Shown piece after piece: positions 20,722-31,988 of a stretch of 64,000 nt of DNA (the first letter of the stretch is position 1; every line of letters starts with the position of its first letter). The stretch is taken from assembly GCA_025765615.1 (NCBI GenBank), contig JAIVFJ010000033.1, positions 186,001-250,000 of the forward strand. Direction: 5' to 3'. The notes beneath the pieces were generated by a model. The model saw only the letters and a program-made list of their open reading frames with translations. It made no database searches and had not been told where the DNA came from. The stretch comes from Zopfochytrium polystomum (lineage: Eukaryota; Chytridiomycota; Chytridiomycetes; Chytridiales; Chytridiaceae). Both the position numbers and the translations under genes were made by a program.

Positions 20722-20960
20722 TGAAAGATTTCGTTGGGCTGGATTGTCTATGGGTTGTGCTGCTGTGGTGATGGGTGGAGTACACTACTGAAGGTGGTGG
20801 TGGTGGGGGGTTGATCTTGGCTTCTGTCAGTCTTGTGTTTGTCTTTATACAAAACTGTTACAAGGACCATCACTTGCAAAATGCTGCAAGTCATCCTTGC
20901 AGAGCAGTATCAGGTCAAAGCTCCTGCACACTGCTTACACCAAAAGACCCAAAACTAACA
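20722..20960 (-). repeat. 5' LTR of family-1 copy 1
   Basis: 239 bp. In sense a TATAAA-like site lies in GTTTTGTATAAAG, immediately after the segment that pairs with the primer site. Confidence 0.93.
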
Positions 20961-22177
20961 GACAGTGGTACAAAACAATCCGCAACTTCCTAGTAGAAAT
21001 TGGATTTACGCAATTGAAGACTGACCACTGTGTCTTTGTGCAAAGGCACCCTGATGGAAAGGTCAAGACCATCATCACTCTATACGTAGATGACATCCTC
21101 ATCTTCAGTCACACTGAAGAAGAAATTGCCAAAATTCTTTCTCTGATCAAATCAAAGTTCAAAATCTGCGAGGACCTCAACCCAAAAGTTGCTGTTGGCA
21201 TCCAAGTTGAGAAAATCAAAGATGGAATCTTTATTGGACAGAAAAACTACACACAGCATGTCTTGGAGGAAGCAAACTACTGGTGTGACGATGAAGGCTT
21301 ACCTGTCAAAATCAAAGCGACTCCCATGTCCACGACATGGATACACGATGTGGACTCTGGAAAACTTCCACAAAAAGAGTCGGAATACTTCCGAAGCACA
21401 CTCATGCAACTTGCTTACCTTGCAAACTTGACGCGCCCTGACATTGCGTATGCTGTGAATACACTTGCACAATACCAGTCTGCTCCAACCCATTCAGATT
21501 CCCTTGCGCTTGACAGATTGCTGCGATATGTCCGCGCTACCTGGGATCATGAACTTTTCTACCAGAAGGGAGACTCCCAGATGACATGCATCACCAATGC
21601 AACTCTCCCAGAGGTAGAGAAAGCTGCGGGTATTTCTTACCCAGAGTGGGATGAACCACATGGCTACGCTGATGCCAGCTATGCTGAAGAGGATGGACGC
21701 AAGTCGAGGTCAGGGCATGTGTTCATGCTTTGCGGGGGTGCTATTACATGGTACAGCAAGAAACAATCAGTTGTTGCTTTGTCCTCAACTGAGGTGGAAT
21801 ACTTCTCCCTTACTGAGGCCATCAAAGAGGCAATCTGGCTACGAATGCTCTTCCAGGAGCTGGGTATGGATTCAAATAAGCCCACTACTGTTTATGAAGA
21901 CAATCGTTCAACCATAGCTATTGCTATGAATCCAATACACCATGGCCGGGTCAAACACTTTGACGTGAGGTTGCATTTCATACGGGACCACTTGGAGAAA
22001 AAGGAGGTTCAACTCATTCATTGCCCAACGGACATGATGATTGCCGACCTTCTCACCAAAGCTCTTCCTGCAGCTCAACATGCAAAGCTTGCATCACTGA
22101 TGGGAATTTGCAATCTCGCCGACCTCCAAGGTGTAAGCGTGGTGCCCACGCTCAAATCAGCACAACGCTTAGTCTAA
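20961..22177 (+). pseudogene. Family-3 copia RT (3' part) and RNase H
   Basis: This is the continuation of the family-3 element beyond the family-1 insertion. It opens in the middle of RT at RQWYKTIRNFLVEIG and carries LYVDDILIFS (YVDD box), LTRPDIAYAVNTLAQY and the RNase H residues in GYADASYAEE, LSSTEVEYFSLTEA and YEDNRSTIA, ending with VKHFDVRLHFIRDH and IADLLTKALP. About 405 residues are uninterrupted, so the segment is well preserved, but it lacks the RT start and any translation start and is not functional alone. Confidence 0.88.
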
Positions 22178-22199
22178 AGGCTCTCTCTGGCTTCTCCAG

Positions 22200-22266
22200 C
22201 TACACTTGTGGGTTCATGCAGGTTTTCACAAGTGTAGGGGGGTGCATGGGTGGGTTCGAGTCCCAC
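22200..22266 (+). other. 11-bp hairpin followed by tRNA T-arm-like B box
   Basis: CTACACTTGTG (22200-22210) pairs perfectly with CACAAGTGTAG (22227-22237) over a 16-nt loop. Thirteen nucleotides later, GTGGGTTCGAGTCCCAC (22250-22266) has the form of a tRNA T-arm: a 5-bp stem around TTCGAGT, containing a perfect Pol III B box GGTTCGAGTCC. I find no acceptor stem or anticodon arm to make a whole tRNA. It lies between the RNase H stop and the polypurine tract of the family-3 element. Confidence 0.55.
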
Positions 22267-22341
22267 TGCTTGGCTGGCATTGTTGGACAGCCATGTACTC
22301 CAGGAGAAACAGTTGCCCCCTCTCTTTCTATTGCGGGGGTG

Positions 22342-23601
22342 TGTTGAGATTCGACCCACGGGGTACACTACGCCCGTTACTGATGATCCCTTTGAGAACT
22401 CCATCCAATCACATTGGATGGGGTGTTTGAAGGGCTCAGTAGATTCAATACTTGAATGGGGCGCTCGGAAGGGCTAATCTGTTCTCAATAAAAAGAGATA
22501 GGCAAAGGCGGCTGTTGTTCTAGCTTTGTTCATCCTACCGGTAGGAACAATGCAATTAGAACATGCACAAAAACGCTCAAACTACGCACTCTGCACATGT
22601 AACACAGCACAGCAAGCATGCAGAAGCAGTGTACCACTGCCCAATGCTCCGGAATTCCGCTCTCTGCATCGGAATTCCGCTCTCTGCATCGGAATTCCGC
22701 TCTCTGCATCGGAATTCCGCTCTCTGCACCGGAATTCCGCTCTCTGCATCGGAATTCCGCTCTCTGCACCGGAATTCCGCTCTCTGCATCGGAATTCCAC
22801 TCCCTGATCCGGAATTCCAGCTTTCCTGCTGTTCTGTGCAATCTGAGCAATGCAACAGGCATTTAGGAATCAGGGATTGCACCAATCACTGCATTTCTAA
22901 AAGTGAGATAAAAACTGAGCTCACCAGAGATTGCACCAATCATTGGATTTCTAAAAACAAGGAAAAAAGCGGCTTGTTTCCCAAACAAGCTTCCTGATTT
23001 GGAAACAACCAAACCAATTTACAAGCAACTGTTTCTCAAACAAGCTGTAAATTGGTTCCTGGTGGTACTCAGCCCAGACAAAGTGCTCAGCCCAAGGGTA
23101 GCTGCTGGTAGCCGGTACAGCCCAGGCTGGTACTCAGCCCTGGGTGGTGCTCAGCCCAGGCTGGTACTTAGCCCTGGCTGGTACTCAGCCCTGAGTGATG
23201 CCCAGCCCTGGGTGGTACTCAGCCCTGAATGGGTACTTAGCCCAGGCTGGGGGTTTGTGTTCAGCCTGTTTTATCTCATTTCTGTGGCCTGCTCTGTGCA
23301 ACCCACTGCTCCCTCTGTTTTCTGATGGCTCCAACCTGCAGGAGTATAAAAGCAGCAACCTCTCACAGAGATCAAACAAGGAATCCAACCCCCTCCTTGC
23401 TGCTTTGACAAAATCCAGTGCAAAACAAGCCAATCTCTCTTCCTCCATTTGCTCTCTCTTCCATCTCTGCCCACTCACTCCTCTCTCCTCTCTCCATCCT
23501 CTCACTCCTCCCCCTTGTCCATCATCACTGCTCTCTCTCTCTCTCTCTCTCTTCATCCCCACACACACCAAGTCCCTCCAGTCCAGGGTGGGATTTCATC
23601 A
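22342..23601 (+). mobile_element. 3' LTR of family-3 copia element
   Basis: 1260 bp, TGTTGAG ... TTTCATCA, preceded by a purine tract GCGGGGGTG (22333-22341). It is nearly identical to the solo LTR; the main difference is a short replaced segment near 23097. Directly right of it starts family-1 sequence (23602), showing that the family-3 element had inserted into, or recombined with, the second family-1 copy. No matching target duplication remains on its left side. Confidence 0.92.
22650..22819 (+). repeat. 20-bp tandem repeat array (3' LTR copy)
   Basis: Same array as in the solo LTR at 12716-12885: about eight units starting with the palindrome CGGAATTCCG, with the same order of C/T variants. 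Confidence 0.9.
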
Positions 23602-23995
23602 GTCCAGAACGCGTACGCTTGGCTGAGTTGTCAGGTGATGGTGAACGTGAATGTTGGTGATGAGGAGGTGGTTCTGGTGGAGGTGGTTTTGGAGGTGGAG
23701 AGGCCTGTGAGGCATCCCTAGTGGGTGTGTCTGCCATTGTTTTATCTTGTAGGGACTTTGGAGGAATTAGTTATAACAGTCTCAGATATCCAACGCACAA
23801 AAGTAAGCAAGGATGAAATGCACAGGTGAGCCTTCCGCACGATGCTGGTCTGGGCTCCCCCCAGTACCCTATGAGGTGAGGCAACCACTCCCCCATACAC
23901 AGCTTGCCCTCAACGCTACCCCCCGCGTCTCGCCTGGGCACATCAGGAGAATAACTGTCTCCTGGTTGGTGCTCCTCACGGAATGGGCTCCCCGC

Positions 23996-25640
23996 TCAGG
24001 ACTCCACCTCCTCTGACACAGGTCCAGGCCACACTTGCCTACAAGCTGGGGCTTCGGTTGTCGTTGGGCTCAGGTAGCTGTTCAATTTTGCTTCGCGAAG
24101 GAGGGCCTTGATGTTGGTGTTGGTTTCCTGAAGTTCGTCAGCTGAGAGTAAGGGTGTGTGGTGATGCTGTAGTTCTGAACTGTCATCATCAGCATCTGAT
24201 TTGTTGAGTTTGGGAAAGCTGTCTTCGGCGATAGTGAGGTCGTTGAGGCAATGTGTGATAACGCGACCAGTGTTGATGTCGATGAGCCGGGCAATGGATC
24301 GGCCTATATTGCCAATGTATATTGCTGGTTGTGCTCGTTCTGCCAGTTTCTTGCACTGGTGTGTTCTGCCACATTCCTTGGCTGTCACATGGTAGAGGCA
24401 ACCAGCGCCAAAAACCCTAAAGTGGCTGATGCAGGGAGGAAAGCCAAGTAGCATTTCAACCGGTGAAAGCAAACCACGACTGAGAACTGGCAGTGTGTTG
24501 ATGATGTCCACGGCATGTCGAATAGCATAACCCCACCAAGACCAAGGTGAGCCAGCATGCTGAAGGAGTGAACGAGTTACATCCATGACTGTCCTAACTG
24601 CACGTTCTGCTTTGCCGTTGAGCTCTGGTGTGTGTGGTGGACTGACTTCAACCCGTATCCCACGAGAGGCACAGAAGCGTTCAAAGGCAGTCGACTTAAG
24701 TTCACCCCCATCAAACCTAACTGACTTAACCTGAACGTCTCGCACAGTCTGGAGTTGCTGAATGATTTTGATGGCTTCTGGTAAAGCATCAGACTTCTGT
24801 CGTAGGTTGGTTGACCAGATATAATTGCTGACATAGTCAATGGCAATGAGGGCAAAGCCGTACTGCCCCCTGAACTTGGTTTTGACCTCCACAAGGTCAA
24901 ACGCCAAGTGTTCCCCAGGTAGCTTGTCTGGAGGATCTGTGTGGGGAATAGAGGCACGTGTCTGCTTTGCAATAATACAGGCCTTACACTCGTCCTCAAG
25001 CAGTTCTAAGTCTATGTCTGGAAAGTCAGCACAGGTTCGTCGTTCCTTCATGGAGCGAAGTTGAGCATAGGGAATGTGTCCTAGACGTTGGTGCAGTCGG
25101 CAAGTGTCTGGTTTTTTGCTGTTGAGAAATGCTGCACGAATGCTGTGTGTGTCTGCAGGTTCTGCTGACGTGAAAAAGTTGTAATATCTGCTGGTGCAAT
25201 GGGCGAGAAATTGAGTGCTGTAATTGAAGGTTGGGTTTGCTGTAGTTGGGAACCACTGGAGGCTGTGCCGAAGGATCATTTGAAGAACTGCTGGGTCACC
25301 TTCTTCATGACTGCTGCGGTGAATAACGCCTGGTTGGAGGTCTCATAGCTGGAGGTCCCTGTCAGCAATAAGGTTGACTGGGCATTCTGGAGCAAACTGC
25401 GAGCCTTCAATAATGAGAGTGATGTTGTTTGCAAGAGGAATTCGTGCACCGCCTGAGCCCTCGCAGTTGAGAACTGGACCTTCCTTTGCGATGCGATGCT
25501 GGATTTTTGGTTGTTGAAGGTTGATGGGATAAAGAAGGAGAAATCACGAAGCGTAGTAACATTGAACCGTTATCAATAAGGAGAGGAAAGGAAGTAACAG
25601 GAAGTGGAATGTTGACTGCAAATGCCTGGATCACTCCTGG
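23996..25640 (-). pseudogene. Family-1 copy 2 protease-integrase remnant
   Basis: The integrase region is open from 25279 to near 24060 and keeps the acidic core (FDLVEVKTKFRG, VRFDGGEL, ELNGKAERAVR). Upstream, deletions around 25345, 25495 and 25563 break the frame through the protease, whose active site again reads LIDNG. A deletion at about 24060 removes the end of the integrase block together with the intron donor; the intron body (from 23755) survives. Confidence 0.8.
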
Positions 25641-26875
25641 GCCATCCAAAAATCCTGTTAGTGGTTGTCGTCACTTTGGCCGTCAAGCTGTGGGTTGTAA
25701 GTCTCCTCCCATAACTGCTGTTCGTTTGCAAACTGCTGACTCTGTTGTTCATGCACGTTTGGAGCTGAAGGACATTCCCTTGCATAATGTCCACAACCAC
25801 TGCAATTGTTGCAGGTGACATTTGCAGATGCCTGGCTCTGGTGTGGACGGAATGGTTGCTGTGGTCGCCATCCACTTTGCTGCAGTCACCATCCCATCTG
25901 CTGGGGTCGCCAACTTCCTTGAGAGAGTGGAATGGACCCTCTGCCAAAGCCACCATAGGGTCGTGGGGTGTATGGCTGTGGCCTTGGTTGGAGCGGTCGA
26001 TAGCCACCAAAGCCTTGGGGGTGGGTGTAGTGAACTTGGGCAACATTTGCAGTTGGTGCGTTGGCCTCTGGGGCTGCAGTGGAGGTGTCCCCTTCTCTTT
26101 GATTTGCCAGTCGATGCGTCGCTTATCATAGTTGTTTTGAGGAACAGTTTGTTTGAAGAGTGAGATTAGTTTGGCTAAACTTGTTATCTCAGGAGCTGGG
26201 TTGCCGACAACAAGAAAAACGTTTCCTATCCCCATGTCCAATAGGCTTTGGTTCAATGAGCCAACAAAGATTCAAACAACTTTTTGGAAAGGGTTAATAC
26301 AATGGAGAACTTCTCCAGCTCTGATTTCGCAAAGCTGTCAACTCGATGGTATGCTTCAGTGAATCGGGTAATGAAGGCATCTGAGGCTTCAGTTGGTTCC
26401 ATTTTGATGCGTTCAAAGTCGTCAATGATCTCCTTTGCGAGTCCCTGGTCTGCTGTGCAGCAAATTATTCCCAATTCGCCAACCAACTCATAAGCAAAGT
26501 TTCGACCAGGTGTGATTTGGGTGAGAAGGGCTCGAGGGATGTGGCAGCAAATAATTAGACAGCAATGTGCATTCTGGTTCTGTGTACCAGGAAACCAAGT
26601 TACTTTCTCTTGTCCACGAGGCAGAGGCACCAATTGGAATCTCTGTCCTTGGAATGGTCCATCTCTGATGAGACAGGTTCCAGTGTCACGGAGGTCTAGT
26701 GGATCAACTGCATCATTCTGCTCTGTGTTGATGTGACTTGTGTCAATGCAGTGGCGTAAGTCGACATTTTTGTTGGAGAGTTCTGCTGTAAGATCCTCCA
26801 ACCAGTCACCAAAATTCTCTGGTCCCTCCAATACGCTGAGGACTTGGCAACATACTTGGTTGAGTCAGTAGTCAT
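25620..26875 (-). pseudogene. Family-1 copy 2 gag remnant
   Basis: Similar to the gag at 18806-20122 but split into at least three frames by small indels (near 26250, 26120 and 25750). A stretch between the zinc knuckle and the C-terminus is deleted, and the start is frameshifted near 26840. Confidence 0.8.
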
Positions 26876-27471
26876 GCTGTTTTCTCAGGACGATTATGTG
26901 TGCCAAATTTGAAGGGATTTCGTTGGATTTTGGGTGTGTTGTGAAGGTGGTGTTGCAGCAGATGAAAAGTTGGCTTGTTAGCTTGGTGTGTGTCAGGTAG
27001 GGGGGTGGTCGTTGTCTCCAATTGGGGACAAAAAATCAAAAATTAATGGTGAGGGTTGGAGGTAATCTGGTGACCCTGAATAAAAAGTCGTCGCTTATCA
27101 CAAAGGAGAGTGATTTTGGGATCCCCTTGGTGACAGTTGTGTAGTACAGAAGCAGGCCTTTCGAATGATAGCTTGGGATTGGCTGGGGGAGGTCTGGAAG
27201 GCCAGCAAATTGAGGTTGAAGTTGGAAAAGTAATTGCCAACTTCGAGGTGGTGTACGCAACGTAGGAGCATCCGATCCAAGATCAGGTGAGTTCGTTGGA
27301 AAGAGGAGATTGAGAGCTTTCCAATGGTAGCAACGGAATTGCTGTACAATATCTGTAGCGTCCGTGATCAATCCCCAAAGTTGGCAGATCTGAAAAGCGT
27401 ACAACCCCTTCTGCTGATTGGATCTTGTTGAAATCAAGGGGGAAGTGATTGGGATGGGTAAAAGTTTTGTA

Positions 27472-27710
27472 TGAAAGATTTCGTTGGGCTGGGTTGTCTA
27501 TGGGTTGTGCTGCTGTGGAGATGGAGGTAGTACACTACTGAAGGTGGTGGTGGTGGGAGGTTGATCTTGGCTTCTGTCAGTCTTGTGTTTGTCTTTATAC
27601 AAAACTGTTACAAGGACCATCACTTGCAAAATGCTGCAAGTTATCCTTGCAGAGCAGTATCAGGTCAAAGCTCCTGCACACTGCTTACACCAAAAGACCC
27701 AAAACTAACA
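27472..27710 (-). repeat. 5' LTR of family-1 copy 2
   Basis: 239 bp. The adjacent primer-site position (plus GTAAAAGTTTTGTA, 27458-27471) matches its own LTR segment except for one base, consistent with decay. Confidence 0.9.
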
Positions 27711-28475
27711 AGGGTCTCACACAAACAACATCGAGTATCGCTATCCTCCATGGAAGCAGAATACTGCTCACTTTCTGAAGCCTTCCAAGAAGCACAATGG
27801 CTCTTAGCTGTATTATCAGAGTTGCAACTCCCCGCACAGCGGCCACTACCAATCCTCGAAGACAATCAATCTGCAATCGCACTAGTGCTCAACCCTTCCA
27901 CACATGCTCGCACAAAACACATTGACATACATGCTCATTTCCTCCAACAAGGCGTAGCCACTGGAGAGATCACTGTACTCTACATACCAACAAGCGACCA
28001 GATCGCAGACATTCTCACAAAACCACTCTCGATGTCTCAGCACCAGCGGCTGACCTCACTACTTGGCCTCCGACCCCGCTCCGACCTTTCGAACACCCTT
28101 TCGGTTGAAGCTTCAGACGCTTACACACGCTTTGCATAAAGGGTGCAACACCCATGGCCATCGTGCGGGGGGGTGTTAAGCGGAACTGACTGGTTAGCAG
28201 CAAGAGGCACAAGACGGACCCGAACCTATTGTGACTGTCAGTTATCGTTCTCACAATGCCCATGGGAGAGCGAGCCACCACCAATGCGGGCGCTGGCTTG
28301 CGCTGATGACAAATACTCTGAGTATTAAGTGGAACGGAAACCCAGTGTCAACAGTTTTCCTCCTAATCTGCTCAAGCAGATAATATAGGAGAGGTTTTTA
28401 CCCTGTGCCGGTCACGCTTGCCTAGCAACTATTATAGCGTGTATATCATCATCATGTAATCAATAATTCATAACA
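27711..28475 (+). mobile_element. 3' end of a family-4 copia element
   Basis: 27711-28139 encodes the RNase H end of a third kind of copia pol (LSSMEAEYCSLSEAF, LEDNQSAIALVLNP, HARTKHIDIHAHF, QIADILTKPL), with its own stop at 28137-28139. A G-rich polypurine tract (28166-28173) precedes an LTR of 302 bp, 28174-28475, with ends TGTTA ... TAACA. The rest of this element is not in the window; it was cut by the family-1 insertion and later rearrangement. Confidence 0.8.
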
Positions 28476-30289
28476 GAGTTTTTTCTCTTTCTCTCCTTTT
28501 TTCTCTTTCTCTCCAAGTTGGGGAGAAGGACCACCCAAAAACACACATCTCCACTTCATTCACTCCTTCCACTCACTCACTCAGAGTAGGACTGTTTACA
28601 CTTACTCATTTTCAACAGGGCATAACAAATTCAGATTTAATGATATGGTGTTTTCCTCGCCTATCAACCCATGGAGTCAGCAGTTCAATTTCTGGATTCC
28701 CTGATACAATTATCATTGACATGGCCACCTTTTGAGATCAGAGTGTTTTCAACCACACTGCAACTCTCACCATCAAACATATTAGTGATTGGGATGATCA
28801 ATGGTTATGCAAGTGCCAACTCTCACAACCATGGCAACCTTGTGCAATTTCCTCATAACTTTGGACTCTGTTACATCAAGCTAAGCCTCTCTTTATCTTT
28901 GCTCACATAACGTCAGTCAAAGACAGTTTGCTGTCCATTCATTGATTGAACCAGGACTGGTTGAGTAGTTGAACCATCCTCTAACCATTTTGCCAGTGCA
29001 ACATCAAACATCATCTTCCACTTAGGGGGGAGGATGCTAGGGATAAGTGAAAGATGATCATCAGCACAGAGTTGCAAAAGTGGTCTCAGCATGGATTGGC
29101 ACCAACTTGGCATGGTCCTCTTGGTGCCAGGCTGCTGGCTTTGAAAACACTCTGTCTAATTTAGCCAAATGAATCTGGACTCAGGATTCGAACTATGGAA
29201 TACCATTTTATTGCTGGGCTTACCTGATCCTGGCTAGGGACCTCAACTCACGCATATCACAGACGTACTAACACACTACACCAAGTCCCACATTGCAGGA
29301 AATTCCACAGCCATACCTGAGTCCTCACCTCAATTGCATCACCTTGATGATGAATAATGCTAACCAACATTTATCATTATTGGACACTCAATAATAGCAC
29401 TTTTTCAGAGCAAACTATAAACAAGCTCAAACTTGCAAGATTACTTAAGTTCTATTCTCGCCTAAGATTCATCCTTTGTAGAACCAAATCTAACTGACTC
29501 TAGAATTTCAAACTGCTCTTAATAGAGGCACTCCAGAACAGCTATGTTCTTTGAATGCCTCATGCATTCATGCAGCATAACCAGGATCTGGATACTTCAG
29601 AGATTGCCCTCAACTCTTGTAATCTGACCAGAAACTTAATGGTTCTGGCTTGGATGTTAGATTTGACAAAAAGATTCTGCTGATTCTTTAAAGAGGTAGA
29701 GTAGAAGACATCAGGCTAAGTCTTTGTTCCCTTTGCTTGCATTAACACCCTTCTACCAGCATTAATTCACCACAACATCACTTGGAGACTAAAGGCAATT
29801 CATCATCAAGCAATCAAACTCTGTGGAAACATCTGGATATACTAACTCTCACTAATGCTTTCTACCACTAACTTCATCTCTATATTTATTCGCCCCTCTC
29901 GACCAACAAAAACAAAAATCAACCACCTCAAAGTCAAACAGTCACAATTACCACATCATCAAATTATTCAAACTGCAGCAGTCTCAGCAAAATTCTGCAA
30001 AACCTTCAACCATTCATTACTGCAGATCAGCTTCGGAAACAACACCAACATCACCACTTTGCTCCATTCAGCCACCAGTTACCTTGAACTATCGTTGAAC
30101 CAGAATTTTGCCAGTTGAACAAGTTGAATTGGAATTGCTTTCAGTTTTCAGCAGTCTCAACAGTTTTCAGCAGTCTCAACAAAGTCAGACAAAGCATCAA
30201 CCATTCCCCACAACAGAGTCACTCCCGAAAACACTAACTTCTCCATTCGGTCAGCATTCAACTTCAGCAATCAGAATTGGAAGAAGTTA
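28476..30289. other. AT-rich stretch, no recognisable gene
   Basis: About 1.8 kb with frequent stops in all frames. A TTTCTCTTTCTCTCC repeat lies at 28484-28515. By position it may be decayed 5' sequence of the family-1 copy that becomes recognisable from about 30290, but I cannot align it. Confidence 0.4.
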
Positions 30290-31458
30290 AACTGGAATTG
30301 GTACAAAGTATCAACCACATGGTAATCCACAGTGAAAGTGAATCGGATAATGGTGTACAGCTCTCGTGTTGGAGGTGACAGCACGATGGGTTGGATTCTG
30401 TGCTACTGCAATTTACGTCACCTCCAGTGGGCCCTACTGGGAGCACTATAGGCATGACTGAGGAAGGCCGGACCAGGGTGGCAGACCGGCAATGTAAATG
30501 AAAGAAACGATAGCTGCTGTTTGTGGATGGTGGTGAACTACTCTGGTGGACTACTCTCTTGTGATGGTGAAGCTGGGATGGGAGACTGTTGCACAATGTA
30601 TGCTGTTTGGCTTTATACAAAATTGTGACAAAGACCAGGTGAAAATGCACCAAATCCTCATCACAGTTGGTGCTCTCATGCACCACAGTGTGAGGTGTTG
30701 CTCCTGCACACTGCTTACTGCAAAAACCCAAAATCTAACAGTAAATCAACCGAAGGCCCACGAACACCAAAGTCCCAGCTTGTTGGCTAGTGTGGCCCGG
30801 ACCTGTGTCAGAGGAGGTGGAGTCCTGAGCAGGGAGCCCATTCCGCAAGGAGTACCAACCAGGAGACAGTTATTCTCCTGATGTGCCCAGGCGAGATGTG
30901 GGGGAAAGCGTTGAGGTCAAGCTGTGTATGGGGGATTGGTTGCCTCGCCCCATAGGGTGCTGGGGGGAGCCCAGACAAGCATCGTGCGAATGGCTCACCT
31001 GTGCAGAGTTTTCTCTCGTGCTTTCTTTTGTGTGCAGGGTATCTTAGAAAATCTGAACTAATTTTCCCTAAAGCTTCCTAAAGTTAAAACCATCACAAGT
31101 AGATTCCATTTCTCTACAACCACCAAAACAAACATAACACTTAAAATTTGGAATCCACCACAAACTTCTTACCTTCAGGCGAAATTCCATCTGAACCACT
31201 TCAGCTGTCGCTGCCGTCTGACAACTCTGCAAAGTGTACACATTCAGGCCAAGCCCAAACCCTTGTATATGTGCAGACAGCCTTTGAAGTTATTGAACAA
31301 CCCACCAATGTCAACATAATCTGGAACAAATAGGTCTACAAGGTCAAACTTTGTGGAGACAGCAGCATTGAGTCCTTTTTTGCACAGCTCATGGCTATAG
31401 GCCCCACTTAGTATCATTGCATTGATATTCAGATTCCTCACTCACCTATTGTCCAAAT
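30290..31458 (+). pseudogene. Decayed family-1 element (copy 3), integrase end, intron, RT start
   Basis: Sense is plus. 30290-30330 resembles the end of the integrase block and the intron donor region (CTGGAATTGGTACAAAG). 30331-31140 matches the pol intron, including the hairpin stem at 30371-30380 with 30416-30425 and the small hairpin at 30967-30996. 31140-31458 is the RT linker and start (FEVIEQPTNVNII, then stops). It is interrupted by a solo LTR at 30499 and by the complete family-2 element at 31459, and continues at 38489. Confidence 0.8.
30499..30740 (-). mobile_element. Solo LTR, family 2
   Basis: 242 bp, on the plus strand TGAAAGAAACG ... CAAAATCTAACA, flanked by a perfect target duplication GTAAA (30494-30498 and 30741-30745). 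It sits inside the pol intron of the decayed family-1 copy. Confidence 0.94.
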
Positions 31459-31988
31459 TGAAAGAAATGACTGCTGCTGTTTGTGGATGGTGGTGAACTA
31501 CTCTGGTGGACTACTCTCTTGTGATGGTGAAGCTGAGATGGGAGACTGTTGTACAATGTATGCTGTTTGGCTTTATACAAAATTGTGACAAAGACCAGGT
31601 GACAAAAAATGCACCAAATCCTCATCACAGTTGGTGCTCCCATGCACTACAGTGTGAGGTGTTGCTCCTGCACACTGCTTACTGCAAAAACCCAAAATCT
31701 AACACTCCCCCCTAAGCTGTGGGCAGGAGCAAAAGGGCCAGCACGGAGGAAAACCTTATGCCATAGGCAACGTAAGGAAACCGTACACTGGTTAAGGAAA
31801 AGCAATAAACAGGTATGACTGGCCACCAGGTGGCAGAACAATAAGAAAAGAATGCCCATATGAAATTTGTAGATGGAGAGCAAAGAAGCTTGAATGCAGG
31901 AATATAAGAAGCAATGCAGAAGAAGAAGAAGGGCAAGAAAGAGAAAGGAGAAACAGGATGCAATATAAATAAAGAAACGGGACAGAAA

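Larger units (their letters stand above)
14444..20960 (-). mobile_element. Complete family-1 Ty1/copia element (copy 1)
   Basis: Sense strand is minus. 5' LTR 20960-20722 and 3' LTR 14682-14444 are both 239 bp and appear identical by eye, so insertion is recent. LTR ends are TGTTAG ... TTTCA in sense. Order in sense: LTR, PBS-like site, ~600 nt leader, gag, pol (protease, integrase, intron, RT, RNase H), polypurine tract (AGGGGGAG in sense, next to the 3' LTR), LTR. Integrase before RT makes it copia-type. Flanks are AGTCC on the left and GACAG on the right, so no 5-bp target duplication is seen, and the family-3 element it interrupts lacks the DNA that should link both sides. Confidence 0.92.
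23602..27710 (-). mobile_element. Truncated family-1 copia element (copy 2)
   Basis: This copy lacks its 3' LTR, RNase H and RT. What remains (sense, right to left): 5' LTR 27710-27472, leader, broken gag, integrase, the 3' part of the pol intron and the Pro-rich RT linker up to 23602. It is more than 90% similar to copy 1 by eye but has many small deletions and frameshifts, so it is older. It interrupts the RNase H of a family-4 element at 27711. Confidence 0.9.

Noticed and set aside
22200..22300. Complete tRNA gene
   Set aside because: Only the T-arm is convincing; no matching acceptor stem, D-arm or anticodon arm.
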